Positions 25,248-34,732 are shown, numbered from the stretch's first letter. The stretch: 37,692 nt of DNA from Clostridiales bacterium (GCA_012519155.1 JAAYQS010000185.1:1-37692), one strand, 5' to 3'. The notes: generated by a model from the sequence alone, not told the origin. Translations and numbers: made by a program.

Positions 25248-27341
25248 TTATTTAACAACTGAAAGTCTATGAAGTGCTCGTGTACACATAATATACTTAA
25301 TCAATCCATCAACTTCCTTGTTATTTTCAACTATTATAACTCCATCAAACTCTAACCCTTTAGCAAAATAGCTTGGTATAATTACTTTGCCTCCACTATA
25401 TATAAGATCATCCCTATCAAAAGTCAAAATCTTTATTTTATTTTTTATCATGGCAGAAACTTTATTTAACTCATTAATATCTTGAACAATAACTGCTATA
25501 CTTTCAAGTCCATCTTCTTCATAATCTTCTATTAATGATATTATAGTCTCAATTTTATCTTGATCATTTTCTGTATTCTCCACAAGAACCTCTTCACCTT
25601 CTCTTACAAGAGGCACTACTTTTTTATCATCTAAAAAGCTTGATGCATAATCCATTATTTGTTTTGTTGATCTATAACTTTTTAAAAGTTCATAATTGAC
25701 AATATCATCTTTATCAAAAATTTTATGAAGATTAAGCATAGCAGGTTCATCATCAACCTTTACAAGTCTTTGATTTTTATCTCCAACTATTGTATAACTT
25801 TTACATGATGTTAGAGCTTTTATAACCTTGAATTGCACTATACTATAATCCTGCGCCTCATCTATTACAATATGCCTAATTTCTTTTTTATATTTAGCAC
25901 CTTCTAATTTTATTTTTAAGTATAATATTCCAGCAAGATCTACATATCCAATTTCATCAGTACCAGTTAATTTTTTATATAATTCTGTAACATCTAAATG
26001 ATTAATAAAACTATCTAATCTATTTCTAGAATTCATAACTTCTCTAATTATTTCTCTGATTCTTATTCTTCTTTTAAATTCAATATCATTTTTTTCTATT
26101 TCATATTGTTCTTTTGATAAGGATTCTATTTTAGTCTTTATGTCATTATTTAATTTTCTTACATATTCATCTCTCTTATCTTTAATTTTTAATGTAAGAA
26201 TTCTTTTTATTTTCTCACTACGCCTAAATAAAGGCATGTTAATATAATACTTATTAAACAATTCGTCTATTTCGTTTACATCCACAATAACCTTATTAAA
26301 AAATGTTATATCTTGAATTTTAAAATAATTCTTATTTAATTCATCAACCTTCTTATCTAAAAATTCCAAAAATGCATCTGAATTTTTATAAATATATTCT
26401 TCTTTTACAGTTTCATTTCCCTTTATTGATTCTTCAAAATAATAAGCTGGTCCCTTAATTTCATAATTAATATTTATTTCCTTAAGTGCAAAGCTTTCAA
26501 ATGTCTGCTCAAGTACATTACTTTCTCCTAATGATGGAAGAACTTCTGATATATAATCCATAAATATATCATTTGGACCAAATATTAAAATTTTATCTCC
26601 AAATTGTTTTCTATAATTATATAAAAGATATGAAACCCTATGAAGAGCAATAGTTGTTTTACCAGATCCAGCCACACCATTTACTACAATCACTTTATCT
26701 TTAGGTGCCCTTATTATTTCATCTTGTTCCTTTTGAATAGTCATAACTATATCTTGAAGATTTTTAGATGTATTTTCAGCTAAAACCATTTGAAGTATCT
26801 CATCTTTAACATCTATTGCAGAATCAAAAATTCCTTTTAATTCTCCCTTCTTTATAACAAGTTGTCTCCTACCTATTATATTAGCTTGCTCTTCACCTTC
26901 AGGAGTAACATAAGAAGCTTCGCCTAAGGTTCCTTTATAAAAAAGTGATGCAATTGGAGCTCTCCAATCAATTATAACAGGTTCATATCCATTTTCCTTC
27001 ATAACACCAAAGCGGCCTATATATATATCATTTACCCCAATGTCTTCTTCACTAAATGTGACCTTTCCAAAATAAGGTGACTTTTTTAAAATTGTAAGTT
27101 CTTTTAATTTCTTATCAATTGCCTTGTAAGCTTCTTCCTTTACATATGTTTCATGATCAAAGTATTCTATATATTTATCTTCATCCTCTTTATATTCTTC
27201 TAAAGCTCTCTTTCTATTTTCTAATATATATTCTTTTATATATTTTCTCTTTGTAATATAATTAAGAGTTTCTACATTTAATAAATTAAGAACTTCCTCT
27301 AATTTAATTTTTTCACTTTCAAGTTCTAATTCTTTATTCAA
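25248..27341 (-). CDS. helD: HelD-like UvrD/Rep-type ATPase
   Basis: A 697-residue superfamily 1 ATPase like HelD, which binds RNA polymerase and helps recycle stalled complexes. An N-terminal coiled-coil (about 1-90, rich in Lys and Glu) is followed by IDWRAPIASLFYKG, a hallmark of the HelD group. Walker A is NGVAGSGKTTIALHR (about 222-229), followed by a long insert with a charged helical arm, HIVIDEAQDYS (Walker B/DEAQ box), VGDKNQRL, KSYRSTKQIMDYA and KGLEFDGVIIVE (motif V). The TTG at 27341, nine bases after AAGGAG, is the likely start. The longer frame (MDFYYDF) spans the ribosome binding site itself. Confidence 0.88.
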   Translation of the reverse strand: MNKELELESEKIKLEEVLNLLNVETLNYITKRKYIKEYILENRKRALEEYKEDEDKYIEYFDHETYVKEEAYKAIDKKLKELTILKKSPYFGKVTFSEEDIGVNDIYIGRFGVMKENGYEPVIIDWRAPIASLFYKGTLGEASYVTPEGEEQANIIGRRQLVIKKGELKGIFDSAIDVKDEILQMVLAENTSKNLQDIVMTIQKEQDEIIRAPKDKVIVVNGVAGSGKTTIALHRVSYLLYNYRKQFGDKILIFGPNDIFMDYISEVLPSLGESNVLEQTFESFALKEININYEIKGPAYYFEESIKGNETVKEEYIYKNSDAFLEFLDKKVDELNKNYFKIQDITFFNKVIVDVNEIDELFNKYYINMPLFRRSEKIKRILTLKIKDKRDEYVRKLNNDIKTKIESLSKEQYEIEKNDIEFKRRIRIREIIREVMNSRNRLDSFINHLDVTELYKKLTGTDEIGYVDLAGILYLKIKLEGAKYKKEIRHIVIDEAQDYSIVQFKVIKALTSCKSYTIVGDKNQRLVKVDDEPAMLNLHKIFDKDDIVNYELLKSYRSTKQIMDYASSFLDDKKVVPLVREGEEVLVENTENDQDKIETIISLIEDYEEDGLESIAVIVQDINELNKVSAMIKNKIKILTFDRDDLIYSGGKVIIPSYFAKGLEFDGVIIVENNKEVDGLIKYIMCTRALHRLSVVK

Positions 27342-27379
27342 AATTAATCTCTCCTTAAAATCATAATAAAAATCCAAAG

Positions 27380-27432
27380 AATACTAATGCAGAATACAAG
27401 AAAGTTTTAAACTATACTCATATTCTGCATCA
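27380..27432 (-). terminator. Possible terminator after ftsH
   Basis: A perfect 10-bp stem pairs 27387-27396 (atgcagaata) with 27421-27430 (tattctgcat), with a 24-base loop that can fold further (agtttta/taaaact). On the minus strand it follows the ftsH stop. The U-run after it is weak, so termination may be partial. Confidence 0.5.
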
Positions 27433-27455
27433 ATGTTTATTTTCAAAATAAAAAA

Positions 27456-29411
27456 CTAATTATTATTACTTTCATCATCAATATATGCATCTACTGATTT
27501 TTGATTATCTAATTCCTTATCTTGACTTTTATCTAATGAAAGTTCATTTTGTTCTTTATCTTCGTCCTTTTCATCTTTCTTTTTTAAATTAGGATATTTT
27601 TCTCTAACAATTTCCATAAATTCATCACCAAAAATAGTTTCCTTTTCAATGAGAATTTTAGCAATCTTATCTAATAAGTCTCTATTATCCTTTAAAATAT
27701 CTCTTGCTTTTTTATGTGAATCCTTTATTATTTTTAATACTTCATTATCAATCATTGTTGAAGTTTCTTCACTACAATTTCTAACAGCTCTTCCATCTAA
27801 ATATCTATCTTGAATAGATTCTAATGCTACCATATCAAATTTATCACTCATACCATAAACAGTTACCATTGCTCTTGCAATTTTTGTAGCCTTTTGAATA
27901 TCATCAGATGCACCAGCAGAAACTAACCCAAAAGCTTCTTCTTCTGCTGCTCTACCTGCAAGTTTTATAATAACTTCATTTAATAAAGATTCTTTTGAAG
28001 GTAAGTGTTTTTCTTCATCTTCTATTAGCATAGTATAACCAAGAGCTCCCATAGTTCTAGGGACAATTGTTATTTTATGTACTGGATCGGTGCCTTCAAG
28101 CATTGCTGCTGCAAGTGCGTGTCCTACTTCATGATATGCAACATATTCTTTTTCTTTTTTAGAAAGAATAGCATCTTTTTTCTCCTTACCAGCTATAATT
28201 ACTTCTATTGATTCTTGCAAATCTTCTTGTTTTACTACCTTACGATTTTGTCTAACAGCTCTTAAAGCCGCTTCATTTACAATATTTGCAAGATCAGCTC
28301 CTACAGCACCAGGAGTTCCCTTTGCTATTTCATTTAAATCTACTTTATCATCTAAACATACATCTTTAGAATGAACTTTTAATATAGCTTCTCTTCCTTT
28401 TAAATCTGGTTTATCAACTGTGACTCTTCTATCAAATCTTCCTGGTCTTAAAAGGGCTTTATCTAAAACATCTGGTCTATTAGTAGCAGCTAAAATTACT
28501 ATTCCCTTAGTTGAATCAAATCCGTCCATTTCAGATAATAATTGATTAAGAGTTTGTTCTCTTTCATCATTACTTTGATATCGATTGTCTCTACTCTTTC
28601 CTATAGCATCTATTTCATCAATAAAAATAATACATGGTGCTTTACCTTCAGCTTCCTTAAATAATTCTCTTACTCTTGAAGCTCCTACACCAACAAACAT
28701 TTCTACGAAACTAGAACCTGATAATGAAAAGAATGGAACTTTTGCTTCACCAGCTACTGCCTTTGCTAAAAGTGTTTTACCTGTACCTGGAGGTCCTACC
28801 AAAAGTACTCCTTTTGGAAGCTTTGCACCTATTTCCGTATATTTTTTAGGTCTATTTAAATAATCAATAACTTCTTCTAGTGATTCTTTAGCTTCTTCTT
28901 GACCAGCTACATCTTTAAATGTAACTCCAATTTCGTTTTCAACATAAACCTTAGCATTATTCTTGCCAATTGAACCTAAACCACCACCCATTTTTCCTGC
29001 CATTTTTGAAAATAGTATTTTCCAAAGGAAATAAAACAAAACTAGTGGTAAAACCCAAGTTAATACAAAATTCATTATAATTGACTCTTTTTGATTTTTT
29101 GCTTTAAATGTAACACCTGCATCTGTTAATTTTTGTACTAAATCCTTATCACCCATATTTGCAGTATAAAGTTTTCTACCATAATATTCTGTTCCTTCTT
29201 TAGGTTCTATTTCAATATTATCACTTGTTACAATTACCTCTGATATTTCATTTTGATTTACTAATTTTAAAAATTCATCATAGGAAATTTCTTTATTTAC
29301 ATAGGAATTCACTAAATAATATATTGTTGATAATGAGAATAATATTATCGATATATATATTATAAATGATATATTTATCTTTTTAGGATTCTTATCTTCC
29401 AATCTTGCCAC
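27456..29411 (-). CDS. ftsH: ATP-dependent zinc metalloprotease FtsH
   Basis: Membrane-bound AAA+ protease (651 residues) that degrades unassembled or short-lived membrane and cytosolic proteins. Two membrane helices (about 12-34 and 111-132) flank a small extracytoplasmic domain. The AAA module has GPPGTGKT (206-213), IIFIDEIDA (261-269) and RPGRFDR (322-328). The zinc site is HEVGH (427-431), in a complete protease domain. The C-terminus is a long acidic, low-complexity tail. The GTG at 29411 is very close to AAGGAGAG; a TTG three codons on (29402), behind GAGGTGG, may be the true start. Both give a complete protein. Confidence 0.95.
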   Translation of the reverse strand: MARLEDKNPKKINISFIIYISIILFSLSTIYYLVNSYVNKEISYDEFLKLVNQNEISEVIVTSDNIEIEPKEGTEYYGRKLYTANMGDKDLVQKLTDAGVTFKAKNQKESIIMNFVLTWVLPLVLFYFLWKILFSKMAGKMGGGLGSIGKNNAKVYVENEIGVTFKDVAGQEEAKESLEEVIDYLNRPKKYTEIGAKLPKGVLLVGPPGTGKTLLAKAVAGEAKVPFFSLSGSSFVEMFVGVGASRVRELFKEAEGKAPCIIFIDEIDAIGKSRDNRYQSNDEREQTLNQLLSEMDGFDSTKGIVILAATNRPDVLDKALLRPGRFDRRVTVDKPDLKGREAILKVHSKDVCLDDKVDLNEIAKGTPGAVGADLANIVNEAALRAVRQNRKVVKQEDLQESIEVIIAGKEKKDAILSKKEKEYVAYHEVGHALAAAMLEGTDPVHKITIVPRTMGALGYTMLIEDEEKHLPSKESLLNEVIIKLAGRAAEEEAFGLVSAGASDDIQKATKIARAMVTVYGMSDKFDMVALESIQDRYLDGRAVRNCSEETSTMIDNEVLKIIKDSHKKARDILKDNRDLLDKIAKILIEKETIFGDEFMEIVREKYPNLKKKDEKDEDKEQNELSLDKSQDKELDNQKSVDAYIDDESNNN

Positions 29412-29454
29412 CTCTCCTTCATATGTTACGACTAATAGTTTAAATATTTCTATA

Positions 29455-29463
29455 ATAATACCA
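29455..29463 (-). promoter_or_regulatory. Extended -10 promoter of ftsH
   Basis: Minus-strand TGGTATTAT (TGn plus TATTAT) lies about 45 bases upstream of the ftsH start. Two direct repeats with TAGACA cores lie just upstream. Confidence 0.45.
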
Positions 29464-29478
29464 TACTATATTGTCATT

Positions 29479-29510
29479 TTTTTGTCTAAAAGAATAATTT
29501 TTGTCTAAAA
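29479..29510 (-). repeat. Pair of 13-base direct repeats upstream of ftsH
   Basis: The sequence ttttagacaaaaa (minus strand) occurs at 29498-29510 and again at 29479-29491, exactly 19 bases apart, close to two helical turns. They precede the ftsH promoter and could be binding sites for a regulator, or alternative -35 elements (TAGACA). Confidence 0.5.
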
Positions 29511-29523
29511 TCACTTGAAAAAT

Positions 29524-30054
29524 TTATTTTAAAAAACCAAAATCACTAAAAGGATAAACCTTTAATATAGCCTTAGCTTGAATATCTTTACCATCAATAT
29601 ATGGATTTTGCCATTTACTTGAATCATATGAACTTATTCTATTATCTCCCAAAAAGAAATATTTTCCTTGTGGCACTTGAAATTCACCATAATTATTACT
29701 AGCATTTTCAACATATGACTCATTTAAAACTTCTCCATTTACTGAGACAGAACCATTATTTATGCAAACTCTATCACCAGGTAAACCTATTACTCTTTTT
29801 ATTAATGTATCATCTAATTCTTCAGATCTAAAAACTAATATATCTCCTCTTTTTATTTTATTTAAATTATATACTTTACTTACAAATAATTGATCACCAA
29901 CATTTAAAGTTGGAGACATTGATTCTGAAGGAATATAAACCTTATACAATACAAATTGTCTAACAACAAGTGCTATAAAAAAAGCGATAATAACTGGAGC
30001 TACCCAGTCAAGTAAAATATTATTAGATTTTCTTAATTTCTGTGCACTTTCCAT
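29524..30054 (-). CDS. lepB: Type I signal peptidase
   Basis: Membrane protease (176 residues) that cuts signal peptides from secreted proteins. One N-terminal helix (about 16-36, WVAPVIIAFFIALVVRQFVL) precedes the catalytic domain. PSESMSPTL carries the nucleophile Ser45, and TLIKRVIGLPGD carries the general base Lys86. GDNRISSYDSSKW is the conserved box with its usual G-D-N-R-x-x-S-x-D-S pattern. The size and single helix are as in Gram-positive SipS-type enzymes. Its ATG overlaps the stop of the DUF3006 gene by one base, so the two are translationally coupled. Confidence 0.95.
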   Translation of the reverse strand: MESAQKLRKSNNILLDWVAPVIIAFFIALVVRQFVLYKVYIPSESMSPTLNVGDQLFVSKVYNLNKIKRGDILVFRSEELDDTLIKRVIGLPGDRVCINNGSVSVNGEVLNESYVENASNNYGEFQVPQGKYFFLGDNRISSYDSSKWQNPYIDGKDIQAKAILKVYPFSDFGFLK

Positions 30055-30281
30055 TATTCATCCCACATACCTTTCAATTTATTTTCTATGCCCTTTTTAA
30101 CATTACTAGTTTCTTGTTTTAATATACAATATTTATTATTGCATTTTGTAATAATATCTCCCTCTTTTACTTTCGTAAGAATTTTATCCTTCTTTATACT
30201 TATAGTATTGCCTAATGAATCTATTATTATAATAAAATCTTCTTCTAATCTATCTACAATATATTCATTTTTACTAAGCAA
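30054..30281 (-). CDS. DUF3006 domain protein
   Basis: A 75-residue protein whose first part, YIVDRLEEDFIIIIDSLGNT, then KVKEGDIITKCNNKY, fits DUF3006: a small beta-barrel-like domain with V-D-R-[IL]-E at the start and K-E-G-D near the end. Its function is unknown. Start is TTG with AAGGAG eight to nine bases upstream. The stop TAATG overlaps the lepB start, which suggests coordinated synthesis with signal peptidase. The family call rests on motif memory only. Confidence 0.7.
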   Translation of the reverse strand: MLSKNEYIVDRLEEDFIIIIDSLGNTISIKKDKILTKVKEGDIITKCNNKYCILKQETSNVKKGIENKLKGMWDE

Positions 30282-30328
30282 ATTAAAATCTCCTTACCTA
30301 AAATTAAAATGATAACAAAATATATAAT

Positions 30329-30337
30329 AGTATACCA
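30329..30337 (-). promoter_or_regulatory. Extended -10 promoter of the DUF3006-lepB operon
   Basis: Minus-strand TGGTATACT (TGn plus TATACT) lies about 50 bases upstream of the TTG start of the DUF3006 gene. It uses the same TGG-extended form as the ftsH and prfC promoters in this window. Confidence 0.45.
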
Positions 30338-30369
30338 TATCTAATTAATTTTGGAAAAACAAGTTTTTA

Positions 30370-31040
30370 TTATTTTTTTCTGTATTTATCCATGATTTCA
30401 CTAAATATTTCAGCAGAACTAGGTGGAGTATATGATATTGCATTTGCACCTGCTACTATTGTTTCTTTTATTGTTTCATTGGTAGGGCCTCCAGTAGCTA
30501 TTATAGGAAACTTTGGATATTTTTCTCTTATACTTTTAACAATGCTTGCTGTTTTATTGCCACCACTTACATTTATAATGCTTGCCCCTGCTTCAATGCG
30601 CTTTGCTATATCCTCTTCTTCAGATAAAACAGTAACAATAACAGGTATATCTACAGTTTCTCTTACATTTTTTACAATTTCATTAGATGTAGGTGCATTA
30701 AGTACAACTGCCATAGCTCCCTTAAATTCAGCATCTAAGGCAAGATTAACAACTCTTTTTCCTTGAGTAATTCCTCCTCCCACACCACAAAAAACAGGTA
30801 CATCAGCAGCCATAACTAAGGCTTCAGTTATGAGCGGCTGTGGAGTAAACGGGTATACAGCAATTATTGCATCTGCATTAGTATTTTTAATTATTGCTAC
30901 ATCTGTTGTAAATAAAATAGATTTTATTCTTTTTCCAAAAATTTTTATACCACTACAATCTCTAATTACTTGTGGCACTTCTATTGTATGATTTCTTAAC
31001 GTTCCTTTTATTTCTGGAATGTATTTATATTTTTTTCCAT
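30370..31040 (-). pseudogene. TIM-barrel-like protein with apparent frameshift near the start
   Basis: The long open frame (30370-30978, 202 codons from a GTG) has no ribosome binding site at its GTG. A good site (GAGGAGG) and ATG lie at 31040, in another frame. That ATG reads MEK, runs through seven A (31030-31036 on the plus strand as T) and stops after ten codons. If the run had eight A, the ATG would join the long frame as MEKKYKYIPEIKGTLRNHT and lead into EVPQVIRDCSGIKIFGKR. So one base appears to be missing. The protein has barrel-like repeats: ADAIIAVYPF, VPVFCGVGGGITQGKR, EAGASIINVSGGNK, FPIIATGGPTNETI and the final NAISYTPPSSAEIF. Such phosphate-binding barrels are often annotated only as hydrolases. 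The reaction is unknown. Slippage in the A-run or a sequence error would restore it. Confidence 0.65.
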
Positions 31041-31151
31041 TTCAAGCCTCCTCATAACCTTTCGTACCTTTAATTATACTATTTAAAATTTTAATATAAA
31101 AGATATTAGCCTATAAAAATATTTTTTTAATATATATTCATTTTTTATATG

Positions 31152-31164
31152 TACATAGTATGTA
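31152..31164. repeat. Short palindrome in the gap after sfsA
   Basis: tacatagtatgta is a perfect palindrome with a one-base centre, in the roughly 160-base AT-rich gap between sfsA and the TIM-barrel-like gene. No clear terminator for sfsA is visible in this gap. The meaning of the palindrome is unknown. Confidence 0.3.
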
Positions 31165-31200
31165 GAAGCTTAATTAACATTAATCTCTATTAAAATATTA

Positions 31201-31896
31201 TTAATTAATAATTAACTTAATAGGCTTATACATAAATATTTCCTCTACTGTAACAATACAAGAATAAACAAAAATATCAACACCCTCTTTATAAGCTTCT
31301 TTTAATGCACTTGAAAATTTAATGTCAGTTTCATAATTTGGAGAAAAACTTTTAACATCTTTCATTTGAATTAAGAAAAGTACTCCAGCACCTTTTCCTG
31401 CTTTTTTAGCCTTTATAAGTTCGTTAATGTGTTTTGTGCCCCTTTCTGTTGGAGCATCAGGAAACATTGCAAACTTTTCATTTTCTAATGTTACTCCCTT
31501 TACTTCTAAGTAATATTCTTCATTATTTTCTGTAGAAAGTTTAAAATCAAATCTACTATTTTCATAAAACTTTTCACTTTCAATTTTGGTATACTTTTTC
31601 AACTTATCCACAGCTTTATTTAATAATGCTTCTTTTACAACCTTATTAGGAATTTGTGAATCAATACAAATTAATTCATCTCTTTTATAGACACATATTA
31701 AATCATATTTTGTTTTTCTTTTTTCATTATTTTCTTCTCGTAGCAGTACTGTAACACCCTCATATAGTAGTTCCTTGCACCTTCCTGTATTAGGTACATG
31801 TACTGTAGTTTCAGTTCCATTAATTTTTACAAGAGCATTAAACCTATTAGGTCTTTTTATAAATTCAGCTTTAATAATTTTTTTATTATATTTCAT
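31201..31896 (-). CDS. sfsA: SfsA family protein (sugar fermentation stimulation homologue)
   Basis: A 231-residue SfsA protein. It has FIKRPNRFNALVKINGTET, then VHVPNTGRCKELL, NSRFDFKLS, YYLEVKGVTLE, MFPDAPTERGTKHINELI and a nuclease-like C-terminal half (GAGVLFLIQM). The conserved D...E-x-K pattern is that of PD-(D/E)XK nuclease-like folds. SfsA was first linked to maltose metabolism in E. coli; its true activity is unclear. The ATG at 31896 has TAGGTG upstream; earlier in-frame starts have no site. A DnaA-box-like TTATCCACA lies within the gene at 31604-31612, and a dense cluster lies directly upstream. Confidence 0.9.
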   Translation of the reverse strand: MKYNKKIIKAEFIKRPNRFNALVKINGTETTVHVPNTGRCKELLYEGVTVLLREENNEKRKTKYDLICVYKRDELICIDSQIPNKVVKEALLNKAVDKLKKYTKIESEKFYENSRFDFKLSTENNEEYYLEVKGVTLENEKFAMFPDAPTERGTKHINELIKAKKAGKGAGVLFLIQMKDVKSFSPNYETDIKFSSALKEAYKEGVDIFVYSCIVTVEEIFMYKPIKLIIN

Positions 31897-31916
31897 TTTG
31901 CACCTACTTATTAACA

Positions 31917-32225
31917 TTATCCACAATTTTTATCCACATATATTTTTCTACTGTTTATAACTTTTTTTAATGTATATTTGCTTTTTTACGTATTTTTCAG
32001 CTTAAATCATAATAATGTGACTTATATACACTATATTGTTGCTCAAACATATTTGTATCATACATATTGTGTTAATTTTTTATTAATATAATGTTAACAT
32101 TTTTGCCCTAATAGCAAAACTTATCAACATTATCCACCGATGTTATCCACATTATTAACACATTTACAGTATATATAGCTTATAACTTGTGAATAAAAAT
32201 TGATTTTTTCTGTTTCTGTGGATAA
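31917..32225. promoter_or_regulatory. Cluster of DnaA boxes in the sfsA-ribH intergenic region
   Basis: The 451-base gap (31897-32347) holds no gene. It contains five perfect TTATNCACA boxes: 31917-31925, 31930-31938 and 32143-32151 on the plus strand, and 32188-32196 and 32217-32225 on the minus strand. Near-matches are TTATCCACC (32130-32138), TTATCAACA (32121-32129), TTATTAACA (32152-32160) and TTATATACA (32022-32030). Two pairs share the same 13-base start-to-start spacing (31917/31930 and 32130/32143). The rest is very AT-rich. No dnaA, dnaN or rpmH is nearby, so it may titrate or regulate DnaA rather than be oriC. The ribH terminator takes up the right end of the gap. Confidence 0.75.
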
Positions 32226-32280
32226 CTTTTAAATTATTATACATTCTTATATACTTTTCTACAACTTTTTTCTTTTTTAT

Positions 32281-32330
32281 TTATATAAAAAATAGCCTTG
32301 AAGCTAAAAATTAAGCTTCAAAGCTATTTA
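32281..32330 (-). terminator. Terminator of the riboflavin operon
   Basis: On the minus strand 32314-32329 pairs with 32290-32305 in a 16-bp stem (one G-U pair), with an eight-base loop and a following U-rich run (ttttttatataa). It begins shortly after the ribH stop. Confidence 0.9.
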
Positions 32331-32347
32331 ATAAAATATTTCTTTTA

Positions 32348-32809
32348 TTACAAATTGTTCATTAAATTAACCATTTCAATTGCAGTTGACGCTACATCAA
32401 ATCCTTTATTTCCAGCCTTTGTTCCAGCTCTTTCAATAGCTTGCTCAATTGTATCTGTAGTAAGCACACCAAATATAACAGGTTTACCTGTTTCTAAAGA
32501 TGCCATAGCTATACCCTTAGAAGCTTCTGCACATACATAATCAAAATGAGCTGTTGATCCCTTAATAACTGCTCCTAAACATATTACAGCATCATATTTA
32601 TCAGATTCAGCCATTTTCTTTGCTACAAGGGGTATTTCAAAAGCTCCTGGCACATATGCAATTGAAATATCTTCATCTGCTACCCCATGTCTTTTTAACC
32701 CATCTAATGCACCATCAACTAATTTCGAAACTATAAACTCATTAAATCTTGCAGCTACTATTCCTATCTTTATATTTTTTGCTACTAATTTTCCTTCTAT
32801 TATATTCAT
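32348..32809 (-). CDS. ribH: 6,7-dimethyl-8-ribityllumazine synthase
   Basis: Penultimate step of riboflavin synthesis: joins 3,4-dihydroxy-2-butanone 4-phosphate and the ribitylamino-pyrimidine to form lumazine. The 153-residue protein has [52 protein letters not shown] (with the catalytic His), and [20 protein letters not shown]. All active-site segments are present. The ATG at 32809 follows AAGGTG; the GTG three codons upstream lies in that site. It is the last gene of the rib operon and is followed by a strong terminator. Confidence 0.96.
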   Translation of the reverse strand: MNIIEGKLVAKNIKIGIVAARFNEFIVSKLVDGALDGLKRHGVADEDISIAYVPGAFEIPLVAKKMAESDKYDAVICLGAVIKGSTAHFDYVCAEASKGIAMASLETGKPVIFGVLTTDTIEQAIERAGTKAGNKGFDVASTAIEMVNLMNNL

Positions 32810-32849
32810 TTTATTCACCTTTCCTTTTTATTAAAATTAATTTTAAAAT

Positions 32850-34043
32850 TTATAACATATGTTGCATTTTTTCTTTCTTAATTCTTAAATAAAATTCATC
32901 ATTCTTGTTTGGTTTTATTTTTAATGGAACTCTCTCTATTATTTCAATTCCATACTCTTCAAGCCCCTCTATCTTCTTAGGATTATTTGTCATAAGTCTA
33001 AGCTTTGTAGCTCCTAAATCCTGAAGTATTTGAACACCTACCGTATAATCTCTTGCATCAACAGGAAGCCCTAACGCTATATTAGCATCTACTGTATCAT
33101 AACCTTGATCCTGAAGTGCATATGCTTTAAGTTTATTAATAAGCCCTATACCTCTTCCTTCTTGTCTTAGATAAACAAGTATTCCTTTCCCTTCTTCCTG
33201 TATTTTTTTCATAGCTGCATCATATTGTTCACCACAGTCACATTTTCTAGAACCAAGTGCATCTCCTGTAAGGCATTCAGAATGTACTCTTGTAAGTATA
33301 GGTTCATTATCATTTATTTCACCTTTAACTAATGCCACATGGTGTTCTCCATTTATTTTATTTACATAACCATAGATTTTAAAATCTCCATATTTTGTTG
33401 GTAATTTAGCACAAGTAACTCTTTTCATTATTCTTTCATGCTTCTTTCTGTATTCTATAAGTTGTGCTATTGTTATTACTTTAAGTTTATGCTTTTTAGC
33501 AAATTCTAAAAGTTCAGTTGTTCTCATCATTGTGCCATCATCTCTCATAATCTCACAACATAAGCCACATTCCTTTAATCCAGCAAGCTTAACTAAATCT
33601 ACTGTAGCTTCTGTATGACCTCTTCTTTCAAGGACACCACCATTCTTAGCTTTAAGAGGAAACATATGACCTGGCCTTCTAAAATGTTCAGTTTTAGCAT
33701 TATCTTCAACTAATTTTCTAGCTGTTATTCCTCTTTCTTCTGCAGAAATACCAGTAGTTGTATCAATATGATCAATTGAAACAGTAAATGCAGTACAATG
33801 ATTATCTGTGTTATTTGTTACCATTTGCTCAAGTGATAGTTTTTCAGTATAGTAGCTACTCATAGGCATGCATATTAATCCCTTTGCAAAACATGCCATA
33901 AAATTAACATTTTCTTTAGTTGCAAATTCAGCTGCGCATATTAAATCACCTTCATTTTCTCTATCTGGATCATCAATACACACTATTATTTTTCCATTTT
34001 TTAAATCTTCAAGGGCCTCATTAATTGTATTAAACTTTTCCAC
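32850..34043 (-). CDS. ribBA: Bifunctional 3,4-DHBP synthase / GTP cyclohydrolase II
   Basis: Supplies both precursors of riboflavin. The N-terminal domain (about 1-200) makes 3,4-dihydroxy-2-butanone 4-phosphate from ribulose 5-phosphate: [27 protein letters not shown], and [11 protein letters not shown]. The C-terminal domain (about 205-395) opens [23 protein letters not shown] gives the zinc cysteines, with RQEGRGIGL and [14 protein letters not shown]. Both halves look active. An ATG six codons upstream has only a weak site. GTG at 34043, eight bases after AAAGGTG, is the likelier start. It lies between ribE and ribH. Confidence 0.95.
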   Translation of the reverse strand: MEKFNTINEALEDLKNGKIIVCIDDPDRENEGDLICAAEFATKENVNFMACFAKGLICMPMSSYYTEKLSLEQMVTNNTDNHCTAFTVSIDHIDTTTGISAEERGITARKLVEDNAKTEHFRRPGHMFPLKAKNGGVLERRGHTEATVDLVKLAGLKECGLCCEIMRDDGTMMRTTELLEFAKKHKLKVITIAQLIEYRKKHERIMKRVTCAKLPTKYGDFKIYGYVNKINGEHHVALVKGEINDNEPILTRVHSECLTGDALGSRKCDCGEQYDAAMKKIQEEGKGILVYLRQEGRGIGLINKLKAYALQDQGYDTVDANIALGLPVDARDYTVGVQILQDLGATKLRLMTNNPKKIEGLEEYGIEIIERVPLKIKPNKNDEFYLRIKKEKMQHML

Positions 34044-34076
34044 ATTTATCACACCTTTCATCTTTTCTTATGTTTA

Positions 34077-34730
34077 TTAAAAGAAACCATTTTCAAGCAA
34101 AAATTTCTCACTTATTGAATCTTGTTTTGTATTTTTTTCATTTTTATTATTAATAAACTTTTCTATATATTTTCCTACAATGTCACATTCAATATTTACT
34201 ATATCCCCTACTTTTTTAGTCAATAATGTAGTTTCTTCACCTGTGCGAGGAATTATTGATACCTTAAAACATTCAGAAGAAACATATGCCACAGTAAGAC
34301 TTATTCCATCAATAGCTATTGAACCCTTTTCCACTATATATTTAAGTAATTCAATAGATGTATTTATTACAATCCATGTAGCTATATCTTCTTTATATGT
34401 TTTTTCTATCTTTCCTGTACCATCTATATGACCAGTTACTATATGCCCTCCTAATCGAGACTGCAATGTAAGAGCTCTTTCCAAATTTACAATGCTACCT
34501 TTTCTCAAATTGCCAAGATTACTTCTTCTGTATGTTTCATCCATAATATCTGCAATAAAGTAATCACTGCCAATATGAGTTGCTGTTAAACAAACACCAT
34601 TTACAGCTATACTATCTCCAAGTTTTGTTTCTTTAAGCACCTTTTTAGCCATTACCTTTACTTGTGAATTATTAGCATTTCTTTCTAAGAAAGCTACTTT
34701 TCCCACTTCTTCTATAATTCCAGTAAACAT
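34077..34730 (-). CDS. ribE: Riboflavin synthase, alpha chain
   Basis: Final step: two lumazine molecules react to give riboflavin. The 217-residue protein shows the two lumazine-binding repeats: MFTGIIEEVGKV, SIAVNGVCLTAT, then GGHIVTGHIDGTGKI and GSIAIDGISLTVA, each with the conserved G-V/I-S/C-L-T motif. The C-terminus (about 15 residues beyond EKFINN) is polar and not conserved. RBS AGGAGG precedes the ATG. It begins two bases after ribD ends. Confidence 0.95.
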   Translation of the reverse strand: MFTGIIEEVGKVAFLERNANNSQVKVMAKKVLKETKLGDSIAVNGVCLTATHIGSDYFIADIMDETYRRSNLGNLRKGSIVNLERALTLQSRLGGHIVTGHIDGTGKIEKTYKEDIATWIVINTSIELLKYIVEKGSIAIDGISLTVAYVSSECFKVSIIPRTGEETTLLTKKVGDIVNIECDIVGKYIEKFINNKNEKNTKQDSISEKFLLENGFF

Positions 34731-34732
34731 AT

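Noticed and set aside
28585..28863. Plus-strand frame of 92 codons inside ftsH
   Set aside because: It is the shadow of the conserved AAA domain.
31897..32347. The DnaA-box cluster as the chromosomal origin oriC
   Set aside because: dnaA, dnaN, rpmH or other usual origin neighbours are not seen, and gene direction does not switch here. Kept as a DnaA-binding cluster of unknown role.
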